NCBI GenBank assembly: GCA_010015675.1
Contig: ML976977.1
Span: forward strand, 380,051 to 410,817
Length of the DNA stretch: 30,767 bases
Origin: Byssothecium circinans
Lineage: Eukaryota > Ascomycota > Dothideomycetes > Pleosporales > Massarinaceae
Reading direction: 5' to 3'
Position 1 is the stretch's first letter. Every line of letters begins with the position of its first letter. The notes beneath the pieces were generated by a model. The model saw nothing but the letters and a program-made list of their open reading frames with translations. It was not told the origin of the DNA and did not search any database. Of the stretch, positions 9,271 to 19,764 are shown piece by piece. The translations under genes and the position numbers were made by a program.

Positions 9271-11404
9271 ATGGACTCTGCGCAGCAGGGCTCCAACAGT
9301 TCGAGCGACTTTGTACGTCCAGCTCCAGTGTCGTTGGGCGGAGGTTGCTAACCCACATCACAGGTGCGCAAGTTGTACAAGTGCGTGCAGGACTCGACCG
9401 CCCTCGCCATACGATCCCATATGCTGATGCGCGTGACAGAATGCTTGAAAACCCGAGCGACGAGAACGTAGTACGATGGGGAAATGATGGCGACAGTTTC
9501 GTGGTATTGGAAGTACGAGTCCGACAGGTAGCGGTTGAGAGCCGGGCGCTGACGCATGGCAGAACGAAAAATTCACAAAACACATCCTGCCGAAGCACTT
9601 CAAGCACAGCAATTTTGCCAGTTTCGTGCGCCAGCTCAACAAATACGACTTTCACAAAGTGCGCCACAACAATGAGGAGAACGGCCAGTCGCCTTACGGC
9701 CCTGGGGTAAGTGCTGCCGGTGCGCCTTCCTCAACACGCTTCGTGACTGACATGTGACCATTCCTGTAGGCATGGGAGTTCAAGCACCCCGACTTCAAGA
9801 TGAACAACAAGGACGCCCTGGACAACATCCGCAGAAAAGCCCCGGCGCCGCGCAAGACGAACAACCCCAGCGAGGAGATGATCATACCTGCGCAACAGAT
9901 GGACATGATGAGCAACCAGCTGATCGCAACACAAACCCAGCTACATGCTCTCGAGAATCGCTTCAACGAGCTCAGCATCCACCACTCGATGTTACTACAG
10001 GAGGTGATTGGTCTGCAGAAGACCGTCGTCAACCACGAGCATGTCATGCAGAACGTGATGACCTTTTTGCATAATGTGGACGCCCAGCGACGGCGCGATA
10101 GCAGGATCGGCAACCCTTTCACCACTCAAAATGGCGCTACTGCACAAAATGGGAATGCAGACAACCAAAGTCAAGGCCAGGAGGACGACATTCCTGCATC
10201 GCCGCTCCAGCACGCCGCAAAACTCCTGAGCGAAACCAACGCCGACGTAATGTTGAATCCTCGAAACCTGGAGCACATGAACGAGATTACAATGCGAATG
10301 AATGGAACGCTCACGACTCCGCCTCCAGATCTCATCCGAAATGCTCGACCAGCAAGCCGTGGCCCTCCCTCCGCAGGAAGCTCGGTCAACTCCATGCGCA
10401 TTGGCGATATCGATAATCTTGTTTATCCTGTGGGACAGACTAATGGTATCGATCCCATGTTTAGCGAACACATCAACAATATTCCATATTCGATGCCGCC
10501 CAAACCAGTCGAGTCGACAGATACACGACTCCAGGAGCCTCGCAAGAAGAGCGCGCAGGTCGATCCTGGATGGGTTCGACCTCCTCAGATTCTTTTGGTT
10601 GAAGACGACCCGACTTGTCGCTGTATTGGGAGTAAATTCCTTTATACGTTCCACTGTTCCATTGACAGCGCTGTGAGTGTGCCACTTCCGAGGAGGCATT
10701 GCCTGCGCTAACAACTATCAGCTCGACGGCCTAGAAGCCGTCAACAAGATGAACACTGGATCCAAGTACGATCTGATTCTTATGGACATCATCATGCCGA
10801 ACTTGGACGGCGTTTCAACCACGCATTTAATTCGTCAATTCGATACGACACCTATCATTGCCATGACCTCTAACATACGGAGTGATGACATCTCCATGTA
10901 TTTTCAACACGGTACGTCCCCAATCACCCGACCATTCGCATTGGTACTAATCATAGTAGGCATGAACGATGTTCTGCCCAAACCGTTTACGAAGAAAGGC
11001 CTTTTACAAATGCTCGAGAAGCATCTCGCGCATTTGAAGAAACCTGTGGGGCACGTCCAAGGAGAAGCCATGGTCGCCCCACAACCCTTGTCCTCGACAC
11101 GACATATATTGAAAGAGGAAGAATCGCCTGCAAAATCGCCAGCAACGACATGGGGCAACTCGCCAAACCAAGTCCCTGGTGTGTCACCCGTAGCAACCAG
11201 TATGCCAGATGAGTACATGCAAGCAGTTCATGCCAACGCCAGTCAATATGCTGTTGCGCAAATGCCAGGGAACATGTACAACACGTCGCCGCAGATGATG
11301 CAGCAAGCCCAGGTCCAAGCTCGACAGGCAGCAGGTCACAGACGGCAGATTTCGGATATTTCTGGAGGAGACGACATGAATAACCCGGCCAAGAGACAAC
11401 AACA

Positions 11405-11435
<31 letters not shown>

Positions 11436-11513
11436 CAACAACAACAACAAGCAATGTACGCGAACGGTGTAATGCAGCCACAGCCTCTCAATCCTATGCA
11501 TAGGCCAAGATGA
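9271..11513 (+). CDS. SKN7: SKN7/Prr1-type transcription factor: HSF DNA-binding domain plus response-regulator receiver
   Basis: Seven exons close in frame at 640 residues: 9271-9312, 9364-9380, 9440-9512, 9563-9706, 9770-10672, 10722-10911 and 10960-11513. Residues 12 to about 110 form an HSF-type DNA-binding domain ([32 protein letters not shown]). A heptad-like coiled coil covers about 136-190. A receiver domain (about 365-483) carries the acidic pair in ILLVEDD, phospho-acceptor Asp415 in [11 protein letters not shown] and the conserved Lys464 in LPKPF. The tail is Gln/Ala-rich with an 18-Gln run. In yeasts and moulds the family receives phosphate from the HOG two-component phosphorelay (SLN1-YPD1 type) and, with Yap1, activates oxidative-stress genes; it acts in the nucleus. 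The start is fixed by the family N-terminus (NSSDFVRKLYK). Oddities are a 17-nt second exon and a 48-nt, stop-free last intron whose retention would insert 16 residues just before the final receiver strand. Confidence 0.95.
11397..11450 (+). repeat. CAA/CAG microsatellite encoding 18 glutamines
   Basis: Two CAA codons, a run of CAG and then a run of CAA encode Gln18 in the C-terminal tail of SKN7. The opposite strand gives long Leu or Cys runs that are not genes. The tract is likely length-variable between strains. Confidence 0.95.
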
Positions 11514-12592
11514 GATGTGGCACAAAGAGGCTGAAGTCTTATGTTCCTGTTTGTACGAGATTGGTTTTTGAGTTTGCTCGAGGAGGGACAATTTTGTGAC
11601 CTGAAGAGTTCATATCGGGCAAGCACGTGGTGCGACACGGAGTCCCCGACTGCTAGGTCCCCTAGATTGGACGAGCAGAGCGAACAGGGGTCAGAGATGA
11701 TTGGCGGGGCGGCGAAAGGGGTGACGAGACGGAAATTTGCATGGGACGACTTGAAAGGCGCTGGGCGAAAGGATACCAGTCAAATGGGATGTTATGACAT
11801 TTCGATTCTCCTCACTCTCCTTCCGCGGTTCAAACGGTGTCACAGGGTGGTCTTTTACGGGATACCCCATCCGGTTATCCGATATAGAGGTCGGATGACT
11901 TCGGCGTACTGGAGAATGAGTGAGTGAAGCTAGGGCACCCAAGGCTGTGTGATTGACCCGACGGGTGTCCTGGTCATGGCCAATCCAAATATCTAACTGT
12001 GGCCGGTGTCCACATCCTGCCTTTCATGAATCATACCAATAGATAGACGCATGTTAACTACGAAGAAACACGGCACCTCCACTGCTATCCATGGGTCGTA
12101 GCTTTACATGTGAATAGTCAGAAGATATTCTGATTCCTCGAATGGTGAATTCGATGGGGGCACTTATGTGTCAAAAGCTTTGGTACATTTTAGTGTCTCC
12201 ATACTTTTAATCATAGTGCTATGTATCTAGCATTTCCTGATTTTACCTTCCTATCGGCATAGTGCCACCAGAGAAGCCGTTCTTCATAGATACGAGCTGG
12301 TCAAGTGTCGTTGCTTTAAGCATTCGGGGTTGAGGTCTAGACCTCAACCGCCCCATGTGAAGCCAGGGAAAGCCTCCACCTGGAATATGGCCATGCCTCC
12401 CCTGCCGCAAGCCGCAAGCCCGAGCCCGCTTCCTGATCCTCGGGATTTCGTTGTGACGCAGCCGTGGCGGCGCTGTTTGTCGTGGTGATGGATGATTCCT
12501 GAGTCATCGCTAAATTCGACCTTTGACACAAACTTCCCCGCGAAGCATTCTGCAGACCCACCGCGCACAACCCCCACTTGCTACATACCAAC
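11514..12592. other. Intergenic: SKN7 3' side and GCD6 promoter
   Basis: An ORF at 11541-11927 lies directly behind the SKN7 stop and has no recognisable motif, so it is taken as 3' UTR. The rest is ordinary mixed sequence without repeats. The last 200 bp must hold the GCD6 leader. Confidence 0.6.
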
Positions 12593-14881
12593 ATGCCGCC
12601 GAAAGGAAAAAAGGGCCAGGCGAATGAGAAGAAAGCCGGAGAGGATGAGCGCGACGAGCCCCTCCAGGCCGTGGTAGGTGTTGCGAAGGTGCCATGGTGT
12701 GGATAATGCTAACAGCAGTCATAGATACTGGCAGATCCCTTTGAGACGCGCTTCAATCCCTTCACACTCGAGCAACCACGCGTCTGTACACCTTTCCACG
12801 TATCACATTTGCAAAGCTAACACGCGTGCAGTGTCTGCTGCCCCTCGCGAATACCCCGCTCATTGAATATACCTTTGAATTCCTAGCCAACGCCGGCGTC
12901 GAGGAGGTCTTCGTATACTGTGGCGCTCATAAGGAGCTCGTGGAAGCCTATATCAAACCCTCCAGATGGCGCTCAAATTCATCGCCTTTTACGAAGGTGG
13001 AGCTCATACAATCGACATCGAACTCAATCGGCGATGCGATGCGTGACCTCGATACACGGAACCTCCTGGTTGGTGACTTCCTACTGGTGTATGGAGACGT
13101 GGTGAGCAATTTGCCCCTGGAATCTGCACTCGCTGCACACCGCGCACGACGGGCGAAGGACAAGAATGCCATCATGACAATGGTGCTGCGCGAGGCGGGC
13201 ACAACACACAGGACGAAGGCCCAGGGAACGAGCCCAGTCTTTGTGGTGGATCCCACTAAAGACCGGTGTGTGCACTTCGAGCAGATGCCCAATAAGGACC
13301 GAACACATGTGCTCTCAATAGATCCCGACCTTCTTAGGGAACATCAAGAACTTGAAGTCCGGCAAGACCTGATTGACTGCGGGATCGATATTTGCACACC
13401 AGACGTGCTAGCGTTATGGAGTGACAATTTCGATTTCCAGGCGCCGAGGAAAGGCTTTCTACAAAGTGTCTTGAAGGACTACGAGCTGAACGGAAAAACC
13501 ATCCATACCCACATTGTCTCCGACTGTTACGCTGCGCGAGTTAGGAACCTCAACGCATATGATTCAGTGAGCCGAGACATAGTATCGCGATGGGCATACC
13601 CACTATGCCCTGACAGCAACCTCGTTCAGGGTCAGTCATATCGATTAGGCAAGGGTAACATCTACAAAGAGGAGGGTGTTATATTGGCGCGAGACTGCAT
13701 TCTCAAATCAAAGACTGTCATTGGTCACGGCACGAGCATTGGAGATGGAAGCGTGATATCCAACAGCATAATCGGTCGGCATTGCTATATCGGCAAGAAT
13801 GTCAAGATCGACGGCGCCTACATTTGGGATCATGCAAGCATTGCCGACGGCTCTATTATTAACAAGTCTATCATCGCAAGCGAAGCGTCTATTGGGAAGA
13901 AGTGTACCGTGGAAGCCGGTGCATTAGTTTCATATCGTGTTACCGTTGGCGAAGGCATCACAATACGCAGCGGGTCTAGGATCACAAGGACAAAGCGGAG
14001 GCCCGAACGGGGTGAAGATGCCGAGAGGGGAGAACCGGATCCAGCTGTGGTTGGTGCCGGTGGTGATGGTTTTGAGTATCGAGACTCAGATGAAGAAGAT
14101 GAGGACGAGATTGTCGACAGCCTCGTCCCTGCCGGTCCTTGTAAGTGCCTATTCCTTATTTTGGGCCAATGTGCTAACAGCGACAGTGTACAAGAATGCC
14201 AAGTACTCAGTCTCGTTCGAATCCATCTCCACGCTCAACTCTGATTCTGAAGGGGACGAAGTTATATGGCATCGCGATCGATCAAATGCTAGTAGCTTTG
14301 TTTCGAATGGCTCAGAAGACAGTGGTCACGCGCACAATTTCGACCAAGATGCATCAGCGAGCATCTTCGATTCGCTTGTGGAAGGCCACGAATCGGCAAA
14401 CATTCAACTAGAACTTACGGCTTTACGCATGAGCACGAACGCGTCCGAACATCAAGTCCGTCGTGCGGTCGTCGTGGCATTCGCAAAACGGATTGTGCAG
14501 CTCATCACCAACGGCACTAGCGTACGGGAAGCTGTGGCGCAAGTGTTTGGCCAGCATAAAGATTTGGTCGATCGGTCTATCTATGATAAGAACATGACGA
14601 GCAAGGTCGATCAGGTGGACTTTATGGTGTTATTGCAGGCAGATCTGGCGCACCGAGATAACGGCGACTCGATTCTGCTTAGCGCAGCGACGAAGATGGT
14701 GGAGCTGGATATCATTGAGAATGAGGGTATTCTGCAATGGTGGGATGATGCGAAGAGCTCTGAGGGCGCCGATATGCAGAAGGTCAAGGGCCAGACGCAA
14801 AAACTGATTGACTACCTGAACGAGTCGGATGAGGAGGAGAGCAGCGAGGAGGAGGAGGAGGAGGAGGACGATTCTGAATAG
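12593..14881 (+). CDS. GCD6: Translation initiation factor eIF2B subunit epsilon
   Basis: Four exons give 713 residues in frame: 12593-12673, 12725-12781, 12832-14140 and 14187-14881. A short Lys-rich start (MPPKGKKGQANEKK) leads into a nucleotidyltransferase-like domain (LADPFETRFNPFTLEQPR, LLPLANTPLIEYTFEFLA, VEEVFVYCG). Left-handed beta-helix hexapeptide repeats follow (about 320-430, e.g. SIGDGSVISNSIIGRHCYIG), then an acidic linker (DSDEEDEDE). The C-terminal W2/HEAT domain ends with LQWWDDAKSSEG and a Glu-rich tail. This subunit carries the guanine-nucleotide exchange activity that recycles eIF2-GDP to eIF2-GTP, and it is the control point for general translation under stress; the protein is cytoplasmic. 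The length equals known fungal orthologues. The second intron uses a GTCTGT donor, the weakest junction of the model, but the joined sequence PRCLLPLANTP is family-typical. Confidence 0.95.
14831..14869 (+). repeat. GAG/GAGGAG run encoding the acidic GCD6 tail
   Basis: A nearly pure GAG repeat encodes ESSEEEEEEEDD at the very C-terminus of eIF2B-epsilon. Acidic/aromatic ends are usual in W2-domain proteins, but the microsatellite character suggests length variation. Confidence 0.8.
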
Positions 14882-15607
14882 CTTGGTTCTCATGTCGTGG
14901 AGAGGCCAGAATTCGTGGTTATATCCAGTTTTGTGTCAAAAACCTGGTGCAGAATAGCATATAATTTTGACAGGGTCGTTCTTGGAAAGCCGGCTTGTTA
15001 CTCAAGTTTGGTAGCGTTTGCCACTGCAAGCATGGGTGAAATGTCCCAGTAGTTCGTAAATATGACACTCCCTGTGGCACAGTTTTCAGGCACCGTCAGC
15101 ATAACTAGAGTGCATATGTGAGCTTCCCGAACAGGGTATTATTGCTCCTCGACGCCCTCTGATGTGAGGTGCCCCAACGCCGAACCTTGAAGCTACGGCG
15201 AAGCAGCCCTCGCGCTAACCAAACGTGCCCTAGTCGCTCCCGCGTCCCGCCCGGCCATGTGCGACCGCCTGCGTATCCACCCAACCCAACCCGACACCTG
15301 TGACTCTTGTTGAGCTGACCAATATCCACTCAACTCGCCCTCTTCCCTCCTTTGCTGCCTGCAGCCGCCAGCCACTGCCCCCGTGCCCCATTCCCGCTGT
15401 CAACTCCACCCCAATCCTCTGCCGCAGCCTGGTCTCGTCATCGGGCGGGATCAGCACCATATCACCACCACGCCGCCTTCCGCTCTCAAGCGAAAGGCTG
15501 TAGACTTGGGAGACAACCTCGCTACTCCCGAAGCTCCACGCAAGAAGAAAACTTCAGAAGCGGATATCGACCTTCCCGCCACGCCAGAGACCACTACTGC
15601 CGCCACC
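14882..15607. other. Intergenic: GCD6 3' side and RBR ligase promoter
   Basis: The first half is AT-richer and looks like UTR/terminator sequence. From about 15290 the plus strand is strongly C/T-rich, as expected of a fungal promoter/leader. An open frame runs into the RBR gene from 15383 without a stop, so a longer N-terminus is formally possible. Confidence 0.6.
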
Positions 15608-17392
15608 ATGGACTCTGACGACGAGTTCAACAGCTCGCAGAGCGATGCTGGCTTCGAGTTGGACAGCGACGTCGACATGGATGACGGTAAGAACTCTCAA
15701 TCCGCACGTTCTTCCACAAGTAATCTGACATTTAGACTTCAGACTCCGACTTCGACATAGACCAGGAAGACGTGGGGTTTGAATCACAAGACAAGGACAT
15801 CAAACCCAGCAAGCACGCCTACGAAGTCGACTTCAAGGTGTTTGAACCGGCTCAGATAGAAGATTCGCAGAAAAAGCAGATCGCCGAAGTGTCCAACATC
15901 CTCGTGCAACCCCCCGAAGCCACGGCTATTCTTTTGCGATACATGCGATGGAACAAGGAACGGCTCATCGAACAGTACATGGATAATCCGGAGGAAATAC
16001 TGGAGAGCGCTGGGCTAGGAGATGATGCGACATCCAATCCGCCCAAGATCACAACGGTCAAGGGCTTCATGTGCGACATTTGCTGCGAGGACGGCCCCGA
16101 GCTGGACACCTTCGCTATGAAGTGTGGACACCGCTTTTGCGTGGATTGCTATCGGCAGTATTTATATACTAAGATCAAGGACGAGGGAGAGGCGGCTCGC
16201 ATTCGGTGTCCCGGAGACAAGTGCAACCGAATTGTCGACTCAAAGTCGCTGGATCTCCTCGTCGGCGACGACCTCCGCGACAGGTATGTTTCACCTTTCG
16301 AGAACAACGTAGGATTACTAATTCGAAAAAGATACCAGGAACTGCTTACCCGAACCTACGTCGATGACAAGGAGAACCTTCGATGGTGCCCCGCACCGAA
16401 TTGTGTCTACGCTGTCGAATGCGCTGTCAAAGACCGAGACCTTCCACGGGTTGTTCCGACCGTACATTGCGATTGTGGACACTATTTTTGCTTTGGATGT
16501 TCGCTCAACGACCATCAGCCCGCGCCCTGCAGCCTTGTTAAGCGCTGGTTGAAGAAGTGCGAAGACGACTCTGAGACGGCCAACTGGATATCGGCAAACA
16601 CGAAAGAGTGCCCGAAATGCCACTCGACTATTGAGAAGAACGGAGGCTGCAACCACATGACATGCCGGAAATGTCGCAACGAGTTCTGCTGGATGTGCAT
16701 GGGCTTGTGGTCTGAGCACGGCACCAGCTGGTATAACTGCAATAGGTTCGAGGAGAAGAGCGGATCAGAAGCACGAGATGCGCAGGCAAAATCTAGGCAG
16801 TCACTTGAGCGATACCTCCATTACTACAATCGATATGCCAACCACGAGCAGTCGGCGAAGCTCGACAGGGACATCTACTTGAAGACCGAAAAGAAGATGC
16901 AACAACTGCAGAGCAGTACCGGAATGTCGTGGATTGAGGTGCAGTACCTGGACTCAGCTTCGCAAGCTCTTCAGATGTGCCGGCAGACGCTCAAGTGGAC
17001 CTACGCGTTTGCTTACTACTTGGCGCGCAACAACTTAACGGAGATTTTCGAGGATAATCAGAAGGATTTGGAGATGGCGGTCGAGAATCTGTCAGAGATG
17101 TTCGAGAAGCCGATCGATCAACTACAGGGTCTCAAAGTTGATATGATGGACAAAACTGCATACTGCAACAAGCGTCGAATCATCCTACTCGACGACACTG
17201 CAGAGAATTTGAAGCAAGGTATGTCTTCTTCTAATCATAGTCTGGTAGTAAAAGCCTAGCGACAGTTTCCACACCTCCCAAGATAGACAGTCTTCCCAAC
17301 TTTGTATCATCTTTGGACTGTCGGGATACACGTGCTCAGTACGAAGCTAACGAGTGATAGGCAACTGGGAGTTCAACGTTGAACTTTCTTGA
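15608..17392 (+). CDS. Ariadne-type RBR E3 ubiquitin-protein ligase
   Basis: Four exons give 512 residues in frame: 15608-15686, 15743-16283, 16332-17218 and 17361-17392. The start at 15608 has an ideal context (CCACCATGG) and the acidic N-terminus usual for Ariadne (MDSDDEFNSSQSD); the same frame is open upstream to 15383. A UBA-like segment (ATAILLRYMRWNKERLIEQY) precedes RING1 (CDICCEDG to CPGDKC), the IBR (WCPAPNCVYAVEC to CFGC) and RING2 (CPKCHSTIEKNGGCNHMTC), with the thioester-forming Cys313 in NGGC. The Ariadne helical domain follows (LERYLHYYNRYANHEQSAKLD, FAYYLARNN, FEDNQKDLE). RBR ligases take ubiquitin from E2 onto this cysteine before passing it to the substrate. In animals the HHARI group works with neddylated cullins; that role is inferred here. 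The end GNWEFNVELS is encoded by a 32-nt last exon. Intron 2 is 48 nt and stop-free. Confidence 0.94.
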
Positions 17393-18049
17393 GTCATATG
17401 TTTACCCATACTAAATATGTGAAGTGGACGTTGAATGGTGACGATGACAATCCGAATGGAATAAGCCTTCCCCACAAAGGATCCAAAAAATCCTCGAGGA
17501 ACTTCAAAGTACAATTTGGGCATTTTTGCATGTCTGTATGCCTACCGTGAGCGCTTCTAGTCTTCCATTTTTCTATCTTTGTATTGCATAGCCGGGCTTG
17601 TCCCAGCTTTCCTCTCCTCGTTTTATTGGCTAGGTGCACATGGGTGCTTCTACTAGATTTCATTGGGAGGTCTCAGAACAACGGATAGCGGTATTTCTGG
17701 CGTTATCTTGTGGGCTTGCACGCACGGGTATGATATCTTTAGGCTGGGGGACTCGTTCGAAGCGGAGCATGGAGTGATGATTATAGCAATGGCATTAGCA
17801 TGGGTCTTTCGTCATGATGGATAGGAATGGATCAATAGAAAGGCATGTATTTTTTTCATTCAGAACTCTTTTCCCACACCAAGTGATTGCCTGCGCACTT
17901 TTGTTGATTGTTTCCCTTCGTTGGATCTTTCCTTCATTACGACTGATTAGGACTAGTGCGGGCAGTCGAAATAAAAAGCTCGCAGCTCAGCTATGGTTTT
18001 AATTCCGCACCTTTGCGTGGAGATCGAACGTCGTTAGAGAAAATACAAG
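17393..18049. other. Intergenic: RBR ligase 3' side and URA4 promoter
   Basis: No coding exon or repeat is recognised. Short ORFs on both strands lack motifs. T-rich patches near 17850-17940 precede the URA4 start. Confidence 0.6.
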
Positions 18050-19441
18050 ATGGGGGGTTTAGAACTTGACGAGATTGAACTGCCCGCCGCATTTGACGCC
18101 CATGTTCATTTGCGGGATGGGGAGATGGCGAAGCTGGTTACGCCGACGATCAGGCAGGGTGGTGTGAATACAGTCTATGTCATGGTACGCCAACCATCAA
18201 GTCCTTTCTCTCCTTCTCATAACCCTTTCATTTTTGTGTGTTGAGTGACAAACCTTTTTTGGTTTCTAAGGTTTTGATCTCAAAGCACTTCTCCACTGAC
18301 TCAACATTTCTAAATCCTCACAGCCAAACCTTGTCCCGCCTATTACCACCGTCAAGCAATGTGTGGAATACAAAGAGCGACTGCAAGCCATAGAGCCAAA
18401 CGTCGAGTACCTCATGAGTCTCTACCTCCATGAAAGTATCACTCCCGAAGTCATTCGCGAGGCGAAGAAAGCCGGGATTACGGGTGTGAAGAGCTATCCC
18501 GCTGGTGTGACGACTGTAAGTTTTATCTTCTTTGCTATCCTTCTTCTTCTTCTTCTTTCTCAGCGGCAGCTATCTGTTCAGCCCAGTCAACATGACAGTA
18601 GCAGCCCGTCACTAATCCGAAAATGAAACGATTCCAGAACTCAAGTTCCGGCGTCCTAGACTACGCAACCTTCTACCCCGTCTTCGCAGAAATGGAAGCC
18701 CAAAACATGATCTTGAACCTCCACGGCGAAGTCCCATCCACACCACCCCACGCACCCTCTCTTTCTTCTTCTAATTCTTCCCCAAACGACTCCACCGCAA
18801 AGGCAATCACAATCCTCAACGCCGAACCCGCCTTCCTCCCCACCCTCGCCTCCCTGCACGCCAAATTCCCCAACCTCCGCATCATCCTCGAACACTGCAG
18901 CACCGCCGCCGCCATCGACGCAGTCCGGTCCTGCGGCCCCACCGTCTCGGGCACAATCACCGCGCACCACCTCTCCCTCATCATCGACGACTGGGCCGGC
19001 GACCCGTTCTGCTTCTGTAAACCCGTGGCCAAGACGCCAGAGGATAGGGATGCGCTGCTGCGAGCGGTGGTGGGGTCAGGGGGCCGCTTCTTTTTGGGCA
19101 CGGATTCGGCGCCGCATCCGGTGGGGAAGAAGAGGGGTGAGGATAAGGTGGCTGCGGGCGTGTTTACGCAGCCGTATGCGGTGGGGTATGTGCTTGATGC
19201 GCTGGGGAAGGGCGTGGAGAGGGGGGTTGTGAAGGAGGAGGAGGTTAGCGGGGAGGTGCTTGAGGGGTTCTTTTCAGTGTGGGGGAGGAAGTTTTATGGG
19301 GTTGGTGAGGGGAAGGAGGAGAGGGTTGTGTTGAGGAGGGGGCGCGAGAAGGTTGTGGATGTTTTGAGGAGGGATGGGTTCGGGGTTGAGGTTGTGCCGT
19401 TTAGGAGGGGAGAGGAGACGTGGAGTGTGGAGTGGCTGTGA
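18050..19441 (+). CDS. URA4: Dihydroorotase (PyrC type), pyrimidine biosynthesis
   Basis: Three exons give 376 residues in frame: 18050-18184, 18324-18515 and 18638-19441. The enzyme closes N-carbamoyl-aspartate to dihydroorotate, the third step of de novo pyrimidine synthesis, in the cytosol. Zinc ligands of the class are all visible: His18 and His20 in FDAHVHLRDG, carbamylated Lys101 in GVKSYPAG, His138 in LNLHGE, His195 in LEHCS and catalytic Asp265 in GTDSAPH. An insertion rich in Pro/Ser/Asn (about 143-163) sits just after the HGE motif and is absent from the bacterial enzyme. Intron 2 carries a TTC repeat. Within exon 3 the coding strand changes abruptly from C-rich to G-rich at about 19.03 kb. 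The gene converges on the DNA methyltransferase with 323 bp between stop codons. Confidence 0.95.
18541..18556 (+). repeat. TTC microsatellite in URA4 intron 2
   Basis: Five consecutive TTC units lie in the intron between 18516 and 18637. They form part of a pyrimidine-rich stretch and are probably neutral. Confidence 0.8.
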
Positions 19442-19764
19442 GGGAAGCGTCCATGGGTGGAAGTTCTGTGCCATTTTTAGAGGCTGGTGAAGATGGAATC
19501 GTCTTTGGCAATCATATGCGTATCGGTTCATTTACTCTGATGCTATACTAAAAGATCCAATCGGATACCGCGTTTGCACGCAAAACAAAAGGAGCATGCG
19601 AGTCCAATAAAAAGAAACGCTCGGACCTGACCAAAGTAATCACACAAAACTACCCTCAAAGCGTTTCTTCCACGATTCGCGTTGGCAATGCAGCTGGGGC
19701 GTCAAATCCCTCCTCTTTACTCATAATTTCACGCGTAGGCTCATATTTCCTCCTCCTTCAGCTT
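19442..19764. other. Convergent intergenic region, URA4 and DNA methyltransferase
   Basis: Both 3' ends face each other across 323 bp. It should hold two 3' UTRs; nothing else is recognised. Confidence 0.6.

Noticed and set aside
8756..9427. 223-codon plus-strand ORF running into SKN7
   Set aside because: It is in a different frame from the SKN7 exons and begins in the CCAGTG repeat; open because of the C/T-rich leader.
9995..10714. 239-codon minus-strand ORF
   Set aside because: Shadow of the SKN7 central exon.
11184..11591. Minus-strand ORFs with poly-Leu, poly-Cys or poly-Val
   Set aside because: These are the antisense reading of the CAA/CAG repeat of SKN7.
11541..11927. 128-codon ORF behind SKN7
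   Set aside because: No motif and position within the expected 3' UTR.
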